From: Acidimicrobiia bacterium
GTDB taxonomy: Bacteria > Acidobacteriota > Vicinamibacteria > Vicinamibacterales > CAVVIG01
DNA length: 40,437 nt
Reading direction: 5' to 3'
NCBI GenBank assembly: GCA_016871175.1
Contig: VFZL01000037.1
Coordinates: 1 to 40,437, forward strand
Made by a program: the position numbers and the translations under genes. Of this stretch, positions 23,901 to 31,107 are shown piece after piece (position 1 is the first letter of the stretch; each line of letters begins with the position of its first letter). Under the pieces are notes generated by a model, which made no database searches, was not told the origin of the DNA, and saw only the letters and a program-made list of their open reading frames with translations.

Positions 23901-24393
23901 CGACGCCAAAACGCCGAGCGTCGAGCGCCGCCCGTCCGACGAGCGCGACCAGACCGCTGGTCCGCCCCTCGAAGTCCTGCAACGTCAGCGCACCTTCGCC
24001 CTTAGGCGACTGCAGCTTCATGGTGGTGATGAGCCGGCACAGATTGCGGTAGCCGTCTTGCGATTCGCAGAGGACGGCTACCTGGGTCGGGGAGGAGACC
24101 GGGTGGGGTTGCTCGTCAGCCCTACCGGCCTCCTCACCAGCCCCACCCGGCCTCCCCGGTTTACCCGGCCTCACCAGCCGATCGTCGGTGACCGAGAGTT
24201 CGGCACCGACGATCGGCTTGATTCCGACGGCGAGGGCCGCTTTGTGAAAGCGCGGCAAACCGTACACGCCGTCGGCATCGAGCAACGCGATCGCGGGATA
24301 GTCGAGCGCAGCTGCGTGCTCCACGAGCGTCTCTGGCAGCGAGGCGCCTCGCAAGAAACTGAAGGCCGATGCGGTGTGGAGCTCTACGTACAC
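20905..24393 (-). CDS. dnaE2: DnaE2 (ImuC) error-prone DNA polymerase
   Basis: This 1,162-residue C-family polymerase performs damage bypass with ImuA/ImuB. The N-terminal PHP domain (1-260) begins [17 protein letters not shown] and has lost metal-binding His residues (LLDADG), as is usual for ImuC proteins. The palm has [26 protein letters not shown] and [25 protein letters not shown] and [14 protein letters not shown] follow. The C-terminal OB domain ([25 protein letters not shown]) is complete. Two insertions are unusual: a Gly/Pro-rich stretch at 73-103, and a zinc-ribbon-like segment at 890-916 with Cys892, 895, 897, 913 and 916. It lies 32 nt after imuB on the same strand, so the SOS-type promoter before imuA should drive it. 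Confidence 0.95.
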   Translation of the reverse strand: [1162 protein letters not shown]

Positions 24394-24425
24394 GGCAGGT
24401 AGGCGAGTCAGCAGGGAGGGCCTGA

Positions 24426-26057
24426 TTAATCGAAGATCCCCTCAATGAACCACGCGTCGGAGGCTCGGTCGCGGAACACCCGATACCGGGCTCGATCCGA
24501 CAGCGCCACATCCCACTCATCGCGATCCCAGGGTCCCGAGGCGGCGGGCACCGTTGACGAGCGTTCCTCCCACCAGTGCCCCGAGGTACGCCACGGGCCG
24601 GCGGCTGCGACGACCGATCCCCCTGAGAATCCGCGCCGCTCGCTCGTCACACGCACAGGACGTCCGGCTTCCACGACCACTCGTGCTGGCACCGGCTGTC
24701 GACATCGACGAAACGCCACAATGGGATCGACCTGCCCGTCCACGCATGCCGACGACGTGGGCATCGTGAAGACCGGTCGATCGATGGCAAACGGCGCCAT
24801 GGCAAACGTGCCAGGACGGTTGCTATCGAGCCCCATCGGACCCACCGGCGCACCGACACGGTCGGCCCCGAGCACCGCGGCGAGGCGCGCGAGCAAGGTG
24901 GACAAACGCTCTGGCGTCGGCAGCGCACGCGTGAACAAGGTGTGCTGGACAATCCGGCCAGGCGTCGGATCGATCACGATCGTCACACGATCGATCGCGC
25001 GCTCTGGCGGGTGCGCCTCGATGTCGAGCAGGATCAATGTTCGGAGCGTGCGGACATCGCGCAACGGGGAAGGCCACTGCAGATGCCGCGCATGCACGTC
25101 GCGTGAGACCAGATCGAGGATCACGTGCACCACGGCTGCCCCGCGATCACGCCGCTCGAGCTGCGTGGTCAACGGTTCGAGCAAACGGGTCAACACGAAC
25201 GACAGCGGCTCCAAGCCCTCAATGGGCCACTCGAGCTCGAGCGATTGTTCGAATCGTTCCTCCGGCTCGGTTGGCACCAGCGGACGTACGTCCTCACCGC
25301 GCGCAATCGCCTGCCAGAGCACCGCCGGTCGCCCAAGCCGCGTCATCAGGTCTGCAGTGGGCAGCGCCGCCACCTCGCCCAGCGTGCGCAAGGCCCACTG
25401 CTTGAAGACGCTCACGCCCTCACGTGCGGCGGCGGCATCGTTATTCCCCCGCCGCATGCGTCCGTGCTCGGCGTCGTCTCCCCGCGGGCCACGCTCGTAG
25501 CCCGCGTTTCGTCTGGGCCTATCGGTGGACGGGCTTCGGCGGGACGGCAGGACCACGTCAGCAACGTGGGCCAGCACATCGAGCGGCACCGAGGCAAGCG
25601 CCGCAGCTTCGCGTCCCGGCGGCACCACCGTGAGCCCGGGACGCGCGCGTGCGAGCACCAACGCCGCGACACGGGTTCCGGCTATGGCAACATGCACACG
25701 CAACTGTTTTTTTCCAGCCGCACGCATGAGCTCCTGGCCAATCGTACGCCATGCCTCAGCGTCCTCAGGGCCGTCGCCGTGGGCGATCCGCGCCTCTGCC
25801 GCTCCCACGAGGGGGGATCGAACCGCGCGAGGGCGCATCAACCGCTCGAGACCGGACACATCCACCACGACCGTGTGGAACCGGGGCTCGCGATCGGCCC
25901 CGGAACCATCGCACTCGCAGGGAGCATGTTCATACCGAGGGGAAAACGCCTGCGCGATCTCGAGGAGCACGGTGGCAGTCGGCGTGCGGAAGGCTGCGGG
26001 GGCCGGTGCATACAAACAGGCAAATGCCGGACGCGGGGGAGCCACGCGATCAGACAT
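24426..26057 (-). CDS. imuB: ImuB-like Y-family polymerase accessory protein
   Basis: This 543-residue protein starts at ATG 26055-26057, overlapping the imuA stop by 8 nt; an upstream ATG is less likely. The N-terminal half is Y-family-like (FACLYAPAPAAF, TVVVDVSGLERL, VHVAIAGTRVAALVLAR) but lacks the catalytic acidic residues, as expected for ImuB, which bridges DnaE2 and the sliding clamp. The palm/thumb region (ALRTLGEVAALPTADLMTRLG) is normal. The family C-terminal signature is present: GPWRTSGHWWEE, DEWDVALSD, ARYRVFRDRASDAWFIEGIFD. Low-complexity Arg/Gly/Asp-rich insertions sit at about 75-110 and 171-212. I saw no clear clamp-binding QLxLF-type motif. Confidence 0.88.
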   Translation of the reverse strand: MSDRVAPPRPAFACLYAPAPAAFRTPTATVLLEIAQAFSPRYEHAPCECDGSGADREPRFHTVVVDVSGLERLMRPRAVRSPLVGAAEARIAHGDGPEDAEAWRTIGQELMRAAGKKQLRVHVAIAGTRVAALVLARARPGLTVVPPGREAAALASVPLDVLAHVADVVLPSRRSPSTDRPRRNAGYERGPRGDDAEHGRMRRGNNDAAAAREGVSVFKQWALRTLGEVAALPTADLMTRLGRPAVLWQAIARGEDVRPLVPTEPEERFEQSLELEWPIEGLEPLSFVLTRLLEPLTTQLERRDRGAAVVHVILDLVSRDVHARHLQWPSPLRDVRTLRTLILLDIEAHPPERAIDRVTIVIDPTPGRIVQHTLFTRALPTPERLSTLLARLAAVLGADRVGAPVGPMGLDSNRPGTFAMAPFAIDRPVFTMPTSSACVDGQVDPIVAFRRCRQPVPARVVVEAGRPVRVTSERRGFSGGSVVAAAGPWRTSGHWWEERSSTVPAASGPWDRDEWDVALSDRARYRVFRDRASDAWFIEGIFD

Positions 26058-26814
26058 GCGCGTGGACTCGCGTGATGAAGGTGGCATGGGTGGTAGCCGG
26101 CACGCGCGCACGCGCCCGAATCACCCGGCTTTCCACGGGGACCCTCGTACAGGGTTCGACCCCTCCCACAAGCCTCCCGGGCTCCGCCATACCGAGCGGC
26201 TCGACCTTTACGGTGAGCCCTGCTGGACTTCGAGCCATCGGGACATTGCCCACGAGCAATGCGATGGTCTGACTTCCTTCCACCATGCGTTGCAGACGCA
26301 GCCAAGTGGTGAACGGCAGCCGCCGGATGACATCCACCGGCGCCTCCGCGACGTCAAGCGCCACCAAGCCGAAGTTGCCTGCTCGCAGCACGAGGGCCAT
26401 CGCCCGAATCGCCTGCTCCATCGCCCGGTGATGCAGCTCACGCCCGAGTCCGGGATTCGTCACCACATGCCCGCGCATCCACAGCAGGCGGTCGAGCTCG
26501 ACGCCAGCCGCCTCGAGCGATGCCACGTCGAGCATGTCGAGCGCATCGACCACGGCGACCAGCTCGCCGCGACGGGTGGCGGAGGCCAAGAGGTGTAAGA
26601 GCAGGCTCATCCGCCCCGACGTCCGTGGGCCGACGATCTCGGAGAGCTGCCCTCGAGGGAACCCGCCCTCCAAGCAGCGATCGAGGGCGTCAACGCCGGT
26701 AGCACCAGAGGCGTATTCATCCGCAGGATCGGGATTCGGATGCGCGGTCGTCAGCGTCCGATCCAGTCGGCGCGTACGGAGGAGCGATTCCAAATCAGCG
26801 CGTGCCAGAGCCAT
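26050..26814 (-). CDS. imuA: ImuA-like RecA-fold protein
   Basis: This 254-residue protein starts at ATG 26812-26814, about 24 nt after the predicted transcription start; the frame upstream runs through the promoter and is rejected. The middle is a degenerate RecA-like ATPase: SGATGVDALDRCLEGGFPRGQLSEIVG and the Walker-A-like GPRTSGRMS (62-70), in which the usual Lys is Arg. LVAVVDALDMLDVASLEAAGV follows as a Walker-B-like region. ImuA partners ImuB and DnaE2 in mutagenic translesion synthesis. It is the first gene of the operon and is probably repressed by a LexA-type regulator. The lost Walker lysine suggests weak or no ATP hydrolysis. Confidence 0.85.
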   Translation of the reverse strand: MALARADLESLLRTRRLDRTLTTAHPNPDPADEYASGATGVDALDRCLEGGFPRGQLSEIVGPRTSGRMSLLLHLLASATRRGELVAVVDALDMLDVASLEAAGVELDRLLWMRGHVVTNPGLGRELHHRAMEQAIRAMALVLRAGNFGLVALDVAEAPVDVIRRLPFTTWLRLQRMVEGSQTIALLVGNVPMARSPAGLTVKVEPLGMAEPGRLVGGVEPCTRVPVESRVIRARARVPATTHATFITRVHAHV

Positions 26815-26829
26815 GTAGTTTCGCTTTAT

Positions 26830-26873
26830 TTTCGCTACGTCGAAACTATAGCGGATCCCGTAGATTGGCTCAA
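26830..26873 (-). promoter_or_regulatory. imuA promoter with overlapping palindromic operator
   Basis: On the minus strand, TTGAGC (26868-26873), a 17-nt spacer and TATAGT (26845-26850) form a strong promoter. The palindrome TTTCG-N6-CGAAA (26830-26845) overlaps the edge of the -10 and the start region. A wider repeat, TAGTTTCG-N17-CGAAACTA (26817-26848), encloses it. This is the right place and shape for a LexA repressor site. The motif differs from the E. coli and B. subtilis boxes. Confidence 0.65.
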
Positions 26874-27057
26874 GCCTCTCCTGGCCCGGCATCGGCGGGC
26901 GGTCAGCGTGCCGGAGAGGCGACTGGTGGCGAAATGACCGGTCCAGGTATGCGACCGGCTGGCAAGACACTGATAAGATACGACGCAGTTTCTTCTTATG
27001 CGGCTAACTTCCCGCGTGTGTTTTGCTTAGCTGACGTCTCCCGCGGTTGAGTGCGCC

Positions 27058-28374
27058 TTGGCCGACTCCGTTTCCGCCGACGTCGTTCCGGCCCCAGTTC
27101 CGCCGCCACGACCGGCCGACTCAACCATTCTCGGATCGCGCGCGCTGGGCCGCATGTTCGCGGCTTTCACGTACCGAGACTTCCGCGTGCAATGGATGGG
27201 CGCCTGCACGTCCAGCATCGGCACGTGGACGCAGTCCACCGCGCAGAACTGGATGATCAAGGACCTGACCAACTCCCCGTTCTATTTGGGGTTGGACGCC
27301 TTCCTCCAGCAGCTGCCGATCATGCTCTTCACGCTCATCGGCGGCGTGCTCGCTGATCGCCGCGATCGCCGTCGAACGCTGCTCACGTCGCAATACATCC
27401 AGATGTCTACGGCCATGGCGCTCGCGCTGTTGGTCTTTCTCGACGTCGTCCAGGTCTGGCAGGTGCTGGCGCTCTCGTTCTGCACGGGGGTGGCCCAGGC
27501 GTTCGGTGGGCCGGCCTATCAGTCGCTCATCCCCTCGCTCGTCGACAAGAAGGATCTTCCTAACGCGATCGCCCTCAACTCGATTCAGTTCAACATCGCG
27601 CGCGTCATCGGTCCGACCGTCTTTGCGGTGACGATTACCCTCGGCGCCCTCTGGGGCTTCGGTGACCCGCAGAGTATGGCGCTCTGTTTCGTGCTGAACG
27701 CGCTGTCGTTCCTAGTCGTGATCTACGCGCTGATCTCGCTGCGTGTGAAGCACATTCCGTCCACGGCGTCGACGCGCATGCTGGACGAGCTCAAGAGCGG
27801 GATCGCCTACGTCCGCGGACACGGCAACTTGGTGGGCCTCATCGTCCTTGCTGCGACGACGACGTTTCTGGGGTTTTCGGTGTTGACGTTCCTGCCGATC
27901 CTCGCGGATCGGGTGTTCTATGGCAGTGCGTCCACCTACAGCCTGTTGATGATTTGCTCCGGCGCCGGGTCGGTGTGTGGCGCACTTGTGGTCGCCTGGC
28001 TCGGCAAATTCCCTCGGATGGGCCTCACGTCGCTCGTGACGCAGGCGCTCTACGGCATCCTCATCATCGCATTCGCGTTGTCGAGCTGGATGTGGTTGTC
28101 CTGTGTGCTGCTTTTCCTCATCGGGGCATCACTCATGGTGGTGTTCTCGAGCGTCACGTCGCTCATCCAGCTCATCGCCCCCAACGAGATGCGCGGTCGG
28201 GTGATGAGCATCTACATGGTCGCGTTCCGCGGCGGCATGCCGCTTGGCAGCCTCGCCAGCGGGTATCTCGCCACGTTCATCAGCCCGTCACTCGTCATCG
28301 GCATCAACGGGACCTTGCTCGTCCTCGTAGCGGCGTACTTTCTCGTACGGAGTCATGGCGTGCGGGAGGCGTAG
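27058..28374 (+). CDS. MFS transporter, EntS-like exporter branch
   Basis: This 438-residue protein starts at TTG 27058, with a weak GGTTGAG upstream. Twelve transmembrane helices are expected. The opening FTYRDFRVQWMGACTSSIGTWTQSTAQNW and the loop GGVLADRRDRRRTLL are typical of the EntS-like MFS branch (enterobactin exporter and related drug exporters). LIQLIAPNEMRGRVMSIYM near residue 370 is another family hallmark. The Pro-rich N-terminal 20 residues are cytosolic. It is most likely a proton-driven exporter of small molecules; the substrate is unknown. It is divergent from imuA with about 240 nt between, and convergent with crcB. Confidence 0.9.
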   Translation: MADSVSADVVPAPVPPPRPADSTILGSRALGRMFAAFTYRDFRVQWMGACTSSIGTWTQSTAQNWMIKDLTNSPFYLGLDAFLQQLPIMLFTLIGGVLADRRDRRRTLLTSQYIQMSTAMALALLVFLDVVQVWQVLALSFCTGVAQAFGGPAYQSLIPSLVDKKDLPNAIALNSIQFNIARVIGPTVFAVTITLGALWGFGDPQSMALCFVLNALSFLVVIYALISLRVKHIPSTASTRMLDELKSGIAYVRGHGNLVGLIVLAATTTFLGFSVLTFLPILADRVFYGSASTYSLLMICSGAGSVCGALVVAWLGKFPRMGLTSLVTQALYGILIIAFALSSWMWLSCVLLFLIGASLMVVFSSVTSLIQLIAPNEMRGRVMSIYMVAFRGGMPLGSLASGYLATFISPSLVIGINGTLLVLVAAYFLVRSHGVREA

Positions 28375-28385
28375 CACGGAAGACG

Positions 28386-28413
28386 AGGTTCGGGGGGGGC
28401 AGGGGTTCGGGGG
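28386..28413. repeat. G-rich intergenic tract, G-quadruplex candidate
   Basis: Between two convergent genes, runs of 8, 4 and 5 G residues occur within 22 nt (28392-28399, 28402-28405, 28409-28413). GGTTCGGGGGGGGC here recurs in inverted orientation at 20851-20864, inside the structured element beside dnaE2. The spacing permits a G-quadruplex if the G8 run contributes two tracts. It may be a fragment of a dispersed repeat. Confidence 0.45.
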
Positions 28414-28415
28414 AT

Positions 28416-28808
28416 TCAGTGAGCGAGCCGGATCCCCAGCCACGCAGCCGCCACGCCGAGAACGACCTGTCCCAGAAGATAGACGAGCGCAAGCCCAGAC
28501 TGACCGTCACGCAGCAACGTCAGCCCGTCGATCGCGAACGTCGAGAACGTCGTGAACCCGCCGAGCACGCCGACGAGCAAGAACGCGCGCGCGTCGTTGG
28601 ATAGCGGCACGCGGTGCTGCGCGAGACCCACGATCACACCGAACGCGAACGACCCGAGCACGTTGACGAGGAACGTCCCGTACGGAAAGAACGGGGTCGT
28701 CGCCCGAAGCACGAGGACCGAGACGAGATAGCGCCCCACGGACCCGATGGCGCCGCCGATCGCGATGAGGAAGACGGTCACTACGCGTACAATGACGAAA
28801 CGCGCCAT
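28416..28808 (-). CDS. crcB: CrcB/Fluc fluoride channel
   Basis: This 130-residue membrane protein has four helices. It starts at ATG 28806-28808 (MARFVIVRVV); a GTG eight codons in is possible. Family motifs are present: IAIGGAIGSVGRYL (helix 1), YGTFLVNVLGSFAFGVIVG (helix 2, with the pore Asn) and VGVLGGFTTFSTFAID (helix 3, with the break and the Phe-box residues). Helix 4 is LVYLLGQVVLGVAAAWLGI. Fluc proteins form dual-topology dimers that let fluoride leave the cell. No fluoride riboswitch lies upstream. Its start is 1 nt from the divergent start of the nickel/cobalt-type transporter. Confidence 0.92.
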   Translation of the reverse strand: MARFVIVRVVTVFLIAIGGAIGSVGRYLVSVLVLRATTPFFPYGTFLVNVLGSFAFGVIVGLAQHRVPLSNDARAFLLVGVLGGFTTFSTFAIDGLTLLRDGQSGLALVYLLGQVVLGVAAAWLGIRLAH

Positions 28809-28809
28809 T

Positions 28810-29535
28810 ATGCCAGGACTCGATCTCCTCGCCGGTTCGGGGCTGGGCTCGCTGCTCGGCATGCGGCATGCCCTGGAACCCGATCACCTGGCCGCAGTCA
28901 CCACGATGGTGAGCCGCGAGCGCAGCAGCCTTCGCGCCGCCTGGTTGGGGCTCTGCTGGGGCATCGGACACACGGCTTCGCTGGTCGCCGTCGGAGCGGT
29001 GCTCATCCTGCTGCGGGCCGAGATGCCAACGTCGCTCACGAACGTGTTCGAGATCGCCGTCTCGGTCATGTTGGTCGGTCTCGGCGTGCGCGCCATTCGA
29101 TTGGCGGCGCAGCAGGGACCTGCCGGTCCCCTCACGGTGCATCGGCACGGTCGAAGGGTCCATCAACGTCCGACAGGTACGGCGCACGTCCACATCGGCG
29201 ACTGGACCCTCGCGCACCGGCCTCTCCTCATCGGCATGGTGCATGGACTCGCAGGGAGTGGGGCGTTAACAGCGCTCGTGCTGGCAACGCTGCCGACGAC
29301 GACCGCGCGGGTGGCCTACCTGCTGCTGTTCGGTCTCGGGTCGACGATCAGCATGGCCGCGATGTCGGGCCTGCTCGGATGGCCGCTCGCACGGCTCGGG
29401 TCCCATCAGGTCGTGGCGCGTGCCGTGTCGTTCATCGTGGGCGTCGCCACCACGCTGCTCGGAGTCGCCTGGGGTTATGCGCCGCTCGCGACCCTCATCG
29501 GTTCGTCGGTTCAGGCCGAGTTCGCAGGTTCATAG
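28810..29535 (+). CDS. Nickel/cobalt-type (NicO/UreH-like) permease
   Basis: This 241-residue protein starts at ATG 28810; an in-frame ATG at 28747 is possible but lies inside crcB. Six helices are expected. Helix 2 carries GMRHALEPDHLAAVTTMV, the H-x4-DH signature of nickel/cobalt permeases. AWLGLCWGIGHTASLVAVGA provides a further His. A His-rich loop (VHRHGRRVHQRP, AHVHIGDW) between the halves could bind metal. LLIGMVHGLAGSGALTALVL is the mirrored motif of the second half. It may move Ni or Co ions, or act like the UreH/SfaD-type proteins of unknown direction. No urease or hydrogenase gene is nearby. Confidence 0.82.
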   Translation: MPGLDLLAGSGLGSLLGMRHALEPDHLAAVTTMVSRERSSLRAAWLGLCWGIGHTASLVAVGAVLILLRAEMPTSLTNVFEIAVSVMLVGLGVRAIRLAAQQGPAGPLTVHRHGRRVHQRPTGTAHVHIGDWTLAHRPLLIGMVHGLAGSGALTALVLATLPTTTARVAYLLLFGLGSTISMAAMSGLLGWPLARLGSHQVVARAVSFIVGVATTLLGVAWGYAPLATLIGSSVQAEFAGS

Positions 29536-29554
29536 AATCTACCTGCCTACCCGC

Positions 29555-30106
29555 TTACCGACCTTTCGTCGTCTCGTAGATCGTGCTCGCGCCGCCGCCG
29601 ATCGCCGCGCCAATGAGCGCGCCCTTCTTGCCGCCGACGATGCCACCGATGCCGGCGCTGGCGGCCGTGGTGCCGCCGATGACCATGGCCGTTCTCTTCC
29701 AATCGCGGCGAGGCCGCTCCACCACGCGAGTCACACGCCGCGGCGCGCGGACCGGTTCGTCGATCTCAACGGTCCGGATGGTCCGGGTCGGCGCCACAAC
29801 AGAGGTGTCATGGCTGACGTCGTAACGGGGCTCCCGACCGAGCGGAGCTGTGGCTGCCCAGGACTCGCGCGCCGGCACGGTTGCAACTGAGGCTGGCGCG
29901 ACAGTAAGGACGTACGTGCCTCCAGGCATCTGGGCGTTCACGGGCGGCAGACGCCCCCACCCGTCCATGCCGGACACGGTCATCGGCGTGACGCCCTGCG
30001 TCTGCGTCGACGGCGTGGATGGAAAGGCCAGGGAGTAGGCAATCGCCATCACGCCCACGGCGATCACGGTCAATACGCCAGCCAGGTACTTGTTCATCGC
30101 GCTCAT
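29555..30106 (-). CDS. Membrane-anchored glycine-zipper protein
   Basis: This 183-residue protein starts at ATG 30104-30106, chosen for the GGAGG 7 nt upstream. An N-terminal signal anchor (YLAGVLTVIAVGVMAIAYSLAF) is followed by a Pro/Thr-rich region with TQTQGVTPMTVSG. An Arg-rich middle (APRRVTRVVERPRRDWKR) leads to a C-terminal glycine zipper, GGTTAASAGIGGIVGGKKG and ALIGAAIGGGASTIYE. Glycine-zipper segments of this kind associate with membranes or form oligomers, and many such proteins in Acidobacteriota are uncharacterised envelope proteins. No enzyme motif is present. It is convergent with the Ni/Co-type permease gene, with 19 nt between. Confidence 0.72.
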   Translation of the reverse strand: MSAMNKYLAGVLTVIAVGVMAIAYSLAFPSTPSTQTQGVTPMTVSGMDGWGRLPPVNAQMPGGTYVLTVAPASVATVPARESWAATAPLGREPRYDVSHDTSVVAPTRTIRTVEIDEPVRAPRRVTRVVERPRRDWKRTAMVIGGTTAASAGIGGIVGGKKGALIGAAIGGGASTIYETTKGR

Positions 30107-30284
30107 CACGCCCTCCGTCCGGTCTGAACTCAAGGACGATGCCAGCGAGCGGCAGGCCCATTGGCGGGGCTTCGAGGCTCTATGTCACCCGAGCAGCACA
30201 GGGCTATCCTCATGTGGGTCCGCTCGGCGCCCGTGGGACCGGCTTGTGGCATCGGGTGAGTTGACGTCAGAATAGGATGCGGTT

Positions 30285-30312
30285 TTGACCAATCCCGCGT
30301 GCAAATTAGACA
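30285..30312 (+). promoter_or_regulatory. Promoter candidate for phoB-phoR
   Basis: TTGACC (30285-30290), a 16-nt spacer and TAGACA (30307-30312) lie about 58 nt before the phoB start. A second TTGACG sits 24 nt upstream (30261-30266). The -10 is a moderate match. I saw no 11-nt-phased repeats like those before pstS. Confidence 0.4.
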
Positions 30313-30370
30313 GCCGAAGACGGCCTGTTCGATCGGTGACGGCGCTCACCTGCATGGCATCATCGGGCGC

Positions 30371-31078
30371 ATGACGCGCATTCTCGTCGTCGAAGACGAT
30401 CCGGACATCGCGGCGTTGGTGCGACGCTATCTGGAGAAGGCGGGGTATTCCGTCAACACGTTGGCGTCCGGCCGTGACGCACTTTCAGCGATCACCGCCT
30501 GCCGACCCGATTTGATCGTGCTGGACCTGATGCTGCCGCATGTCGACGGTCTCGAGATCTGCCGCCGGCTCCGCGCGGAGTCCGCGACGGCCGCCACGCC
30601 CGTCATCATGCTGACCGCGCGTGCCGAGGAAGCCGAACGGATCGTGGGCCTCGAGTTGGGGGCGGACGACTACATCGCGAAGCCGTTCAGCCCCAACGAG
30701 CTCGTCGCGCGTGTTCGAGCGCTCTTGCGTCGGGCGACGCGCGAGCCCGCGACCAGCGGAACGCCGACCCAGGTCGCGTACGGATCCATCGTCGTCGACG
30801 CCGAGCGGCACACCGTGCTCCTTGATGGTTCGCTGACGACATTGACCGCGAAGGAGTTCCTGCTGCTGACGTATCTGCTCTCCCATCGGGGCCGCGTGCT
30901 CTCGCGCGACACGCTGCTCACAGACGTCTGGGGCTATCGTTACACTGGCGGAACACGAACCGTGGATGTCCATGTGCGCCGCCTGCGCGAAAAGCTTCCG
31001 CCGCTTGGCCAGGCACTGGTCACCGTCAAGCAGTTCGGCTACAAGCTGCTCGAGCATCCCCCGGCGTCTTCTCCCTGA
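30371..31078 (+). CDS. phoB: OmpR/PhoB-type response regulator
   Basis: This 235-residue protein starts at ATG 30371. The receiver domain (1-120) has the acidic pocket VVEDD, the phospho-acceptor Asp52 in LIVLDLMLP, the switch Thr in VIMLTAR and Lys near 102 in [14 protein letters not shown]. The winged-helix DNA-binding domain (130-232) has [32 protein letters not shown] and [15 protein letters not shown]. It is followed 29 nt later by its kinase. The name PhoB is supported by the Pit/DUF47 and Pst genes next door; other members of the OmpR family share the same motifs. It should control the phosphate-uptake genes of this region. Confidence 0.88.
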   Translation: MTRILVVEDDPDIAALVRRYLEKAGYSVNTLASGRDALSAITACRPDLIVLDLMLPHVDGLEICRRLRAESATAATPVIMLTARAEEAERIVGLELGADDYIAKPFSPNELVARVRALLRRATREPATSGTPTQVAYGSIVVDAERHTVLLDGSLTTLTAKEFLLLTYLLSHRGRVLSRDTLLTDVWGYRYTGGTRTVDVHVRRLREKLPPLGQALVTVKQFGYKLLEHPPASSP

Positions 31079-31107
31079 GCCCGCACCGCAACTCCCTGCG
31101 CCACGCC

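Noticed and set aside
25125-26598. Long + strand frames opposite imuB and imuA
   Set aside because: They mirror the two genes and are rich in Arg/His/Pro from reverse reading of GC-rich codons. No start signal or domain was found.
28809-28870. A fluoride riboswitch before crcB
   Set aside because: The region upstream of the start is coding for the divergent permease and lacks the conserved pseudoknot core of the fluoride riboswitch.
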